DNA from: Deltaproteobacteria bacterium UBA3076
Lineage (GTDB): Bacteria > Desulfobacterota > Dissulfuribacteria > Dissulfuribacterales > UBA3076
Length of the DNA: 6,504 bases
Assembly: GCA_002367355.1 (NCBI GenBank)
Contig: DFBQ01000150.1
Coordinates: 1-6,504, forward strand
Reading direction: 5' to 3'
A program made the position numbers and the translations under genes. The notes under the pieces were generated by a model. It did not search any database. It was not told the DNA's origin and saw only the letters and a program-made list of their open reading frames with translations. Shown piece by piece: positions 5,379-6,504 of this stretch (within the stretch, counting starts at the first letter, position 1; the number at the start of each line of letters is the position of its first letter).

Positions 5379-5477
5379 ATCGCCATTATTGACATGCAGA
5401 TGCCGGGCATGGACGACTACCTCGCCAAGCAGTTATCGCCCAAGGCGCTGGCCGATGTGCTGGAGAAGTGGTTGTAG
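5379..5477 (+). pseudogene. Second receiver remnant with internal deletion
   Basis: The frame reads AIIDMQMPGMDDYLAKQLSP followed by KALADVLEKWL and a TAG at 5475-5477. The first part is the beta-3 strand with the phosphoacceptor Asp and MPGMD motif; it jumps directly into the AGMDDYLAKP loop and last helix, which normally lie some 50 residues later. The shared GGCATGGACG in both motifs explains the deletion by short homology. The conserved Pro after Lys is changed to Gln. FRVDCVAD at 5306-5329, in another frame, may be the N-terminal part of the same gene. The remnant is dead. Confidence 0.8.
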
Positions 5478-5519
5478 GCCGGAAATACCGCAACCCGCTC
5501 CGAGTTCCTGATAAATGCA

Positions 5520-5535
5520 GATCAACGTGTTGATC
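5520..5535. repeat. Palindrome over the vapC stop codon
   Basis: GATCAACGTGTTGATC has 7-bp arms around a GT centre and overlaps the last codons and TGA of the PIN toxin gene. It may serve as a weak transcript end for the toxin-antitoxin operon, though there is no U-run. It also marks the border between the receiver debris and the toxin-antitoxin module. Confidence 0.5.
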
Positions 5536-5914
5536 CTGTAAATGCCGTCAACAAGTTGTTGTTAAATGTTTTCAGTATTTTAATCTTGTTTATGTGACAT
5601 ACTGACAGATGCAAGAGATCTCTAGCGGATAATCCGGGATAGCTGTCGATCAGATGGCGGGCGTGGACAACTGTTTCTGAATTGATCGGAATAACGCGAT
5701 CAACACCTTGCGTGGCAAGTTCCAGGGCGGCATCAAGGGTCTCTATTCGACCTACAGGCAGATACACATGCAACAATTCCTGCAGTACTTCAGCGGAAGT
5801 CACGAGTGTGCTCCCCTTTTTTCTGGATTTCAAAAAGAAATTCTGAGCCTCTTCTCTCAAAGGATGCGGCCTGCCCACGGAATAAATAAAAATATTGCTG
5901 TCAACAAAAATCAC
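5522..5914 (-). CDS. vapC: PIN-domain toxin, VapC type
   Basis: A 130-residue PIN-domain protein, usual for VapC ribonuclease toxins that cleave RNA in the cytoplasm. It starts with MIFVDSNIFIY (Asp5, first metal ligand), has SAEVLQELLHVY (Glu46, or Glu42) and LSARDLLHLSVC (Asp99). The fourth acidic position, normally in a TFD or TAD motif, reads KTFNNNLL (Asn118-120), so the usual Asp is absent. Three acidic residues often suffice in PIN enzymes, but this may lower activity. It overlaps the antitoxin gene by four bases (ATGA, 5911-5914), the normal antitoxin-first coupling. The 3' end runs into a palindrome. The length and the first three ligands support an intact toxin gene; activity is uncertain. 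Confidence 0.88.
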   Translation of the reverse strand: MIFVDSNIFIYSVGRPHPLREEAQNFFLKSRKKGSTLVTSAEVLQELLHVYLPVGRIETLDAALELATQGVDRVIPINSETVVHARHLIDSYPGLSARDLLHLSVCHINKIKILKTFNNNLLTAFTGSTR

Positions 5915-6183
5915 GGTCTCTTTCCCGACTGGAAACCTTCCAAAATCAATCTCTTATGGCCTTCCCAATCCGGCTCGTTTCCCTGTTCTCTTCCATTACA
6001 TTCCTGAAAAAATACCTTCAATGCGCCGGGATCTGTCAACGGCTGCTCTCTTTGATTCATCTCCAGCATTTTTTTCCCGGCTTCCCGCAGCCAGGCACTC
6101 AGCGATTTTGACTCTTTATGGGCCTGTGATTTGAACCTTGCCGCCTCACCTTCTTCAATTATGACTTGAACCCTTACCGACAT
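5911..6183 (-). CDS. vapB: Ribbon-helix-helix antitoxin, VapB type
   Basis: A 90-residue antitoxin paired with the PIN toxin. The N-terminus MSVRVQVIIEEGEAARFKSQ followed by KSLSAWLREAGKKML is the strand plus two helices of an RHH (Arc/MetJ-like) DNA-binding domain, which should dimerise and repress its own promoter. The C-terminal half, with EPDWEGHKRLILEG, is the toxin-binding tail common in this antitoxin group. I start at ATG 6181-6183 because GGAGGT lies 8 nt upstream; the longer frame to 6261 runs over the promoter and adds a tyrosine-rich stretch unlike the family. It overlaps vapC by ATGA. The gene symbol is by function; its closest named family cannot be fixed without a search. Confidence 0.85.
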   Translation of the reverse strand: MSVRVQVIIEEGEAARFKSQAHKESKSLSAWLREAGKKMLEMNQREQPLTDPGALKVFFQECNGREQGNEPDWEGHKRLILEGFQSGKRP

Positions 6184-6207
6184 CTGCAGGCACCTCCAAT
6201 AGTAAAG

Positions 6208-6261
6208 TGTGTAACTACAATACATATACATTCTATTATTACACAACACAGGGATTGTCAA
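6208..6261 (-). promoter_or_regulatory. Promoter and operator candidate for vapBC
   Basis: On the minus strand TTGACA (6256-6261) is followed after 15 bp by AATAAT (6235-6240), five of six -10 bases with a slightly short spacer. A 7-bp inverted repeat, TGTGTAA at 6208-6214 and TTACACA at 6239-6245, spans the -10 and start region with an AT-rich spacer of 24 bp. This is where an RHH antitoxin dimer pair would bind for autorepression; the operator role is inferred. Confidence 0.5.
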
Positions 6262-6295
6262 ATCATTTTCTATAAGAATCCCTTCCGTAGCCGAA

Positions 6296-6313
6296 GCAGG
6301 GCTAAAGTCCTGC
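6296..6313 (+). other. Small hairpin upstream of the right-edge gene
   Basis: GCAGGGC and GTCCTGC pair over 7 bp (one G-U) around a TAAA tetraloop. It lies between the divergent vapB and the right-edge reading frame. No U-run follows, so its function is not evident. Confidence 0.4.
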
Positions 6314-6339
6314 GCCTCGCAGCATTGCCTTATTCACAG

Positions 6340-6504
6340 ATGCCCTTGAAATATTCAGAGCTTTTCTCTATTGAAATGTGGTGGATTTTGTCCCTGGTCA
6401 CTTGCCGGAAGATCTTCTTGAGCTCGCGGCCGGCTATCCTTTTTCAATCAATCTGTACGATATAGGGGACATTGCCAATTTAGAGGCATTTGCGCTCTTC
6501 TTAA
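6340..6504 (+). CDS. Partial unrecognised gene, possibly frameshifted
   Basis: From ATG 6340 one frame gives MPLKYSELFSIE and then turns into MWWILSLVTC and stops at 6463-6465. From an in-frame TGA at 6372-6374 a second frame opens and runs to the window edge, reading NVVDFVPGHLPEDLLELAAG then YPFSINLYDIGDIANLEAFA. The second stretch has far better protein-like composition. Adding one A to the AAA run at 6374-6376 would join MPLKYSELFSIE directly to NVVDFVPGH. So this is either a single-base frameshift (mutation or sequencing error) or a gene starting at GTG 6378 or 6381 without a clear ribosome binding site. I do not recognise the family. Confidence 0.45.

Noticed and set aside
5230..5511. 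93-codon plus-strand frame through the receiver debris
   Set aside because: It is out of frame with all recognisable receiver pieces and has no ribosome binding site.
5708..6134. Plus-strand frames across vapBC
   Set aside because: They are antisense shadows of the toxin and antitoxin genes without start signals.

Overview
The window looks like a Desulfobacterota (former Deltaproteobacteria) chromosome, probably a sulfate reducer. This is inferred from the tandem feoA-feoA-feoB iron operon, the mixed GC content, Desulfobacterales-like heptamer repeats and abundant debris of response-regulator and transposase genes. No marker gene fixes the taxon.

Left edge (1-660): a minus-strand open frame reads like a degraded transposase fragment and runs off the window. 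It overlaps a 61-bp segment that recurs exactly at 5243-5303. Two 7-bp tandem arrays follow. Then comes an AT-rich leader with a TATAAT box, an inverted repeat and a small palindrome in front of the iron operon.

Core (675-3538): a tightly packed ferrous-iron uptake operon of feoA1 (SH3-like), feoA2 (SH3-like) and feoB (G-domain plus membrane permease). The feoA1 stop overlaps the feoA2 ribosome binding site, and feoA2 and feoB share an ATGA. A strong hairpin follows feoB. Next, on the same strand, is a 208-aa protein with the zinc-ligand pattern of M14-type (AstE/AspA-like) amidohydrolases.

Middle (4249-4915): inverted heptamer arrays, able to form a long hairpin in two registers, separate the hydrolase from two convergent minus-strand genes. 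These encode small, paralogous single-span membrane proteins of 54 and 85 aa. The 54-aa one is short and easily missed. They have good ribosome binding sites, a 12-nt gap and a TTGACA-type promoter.

Right (5130-6504): a graveyard of receiver-domain fragments includes one joined to the repeated 61-bp segment and another with its phosphoacceptor region fused directly to its C-terminus. Next is a complete minus-strand vapBC-type toxin-antitoxin pair (RHH antitoxin, PIN toxin) with its own promoter. The right edge holds the start of an unrecognised plus-strand gene that may be frameshifted.

The feo genes form one working system. The small membrane-protein pair may or may not be linked to iron. 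The rest looks like an accessory region shaped by recombination between short repeats.
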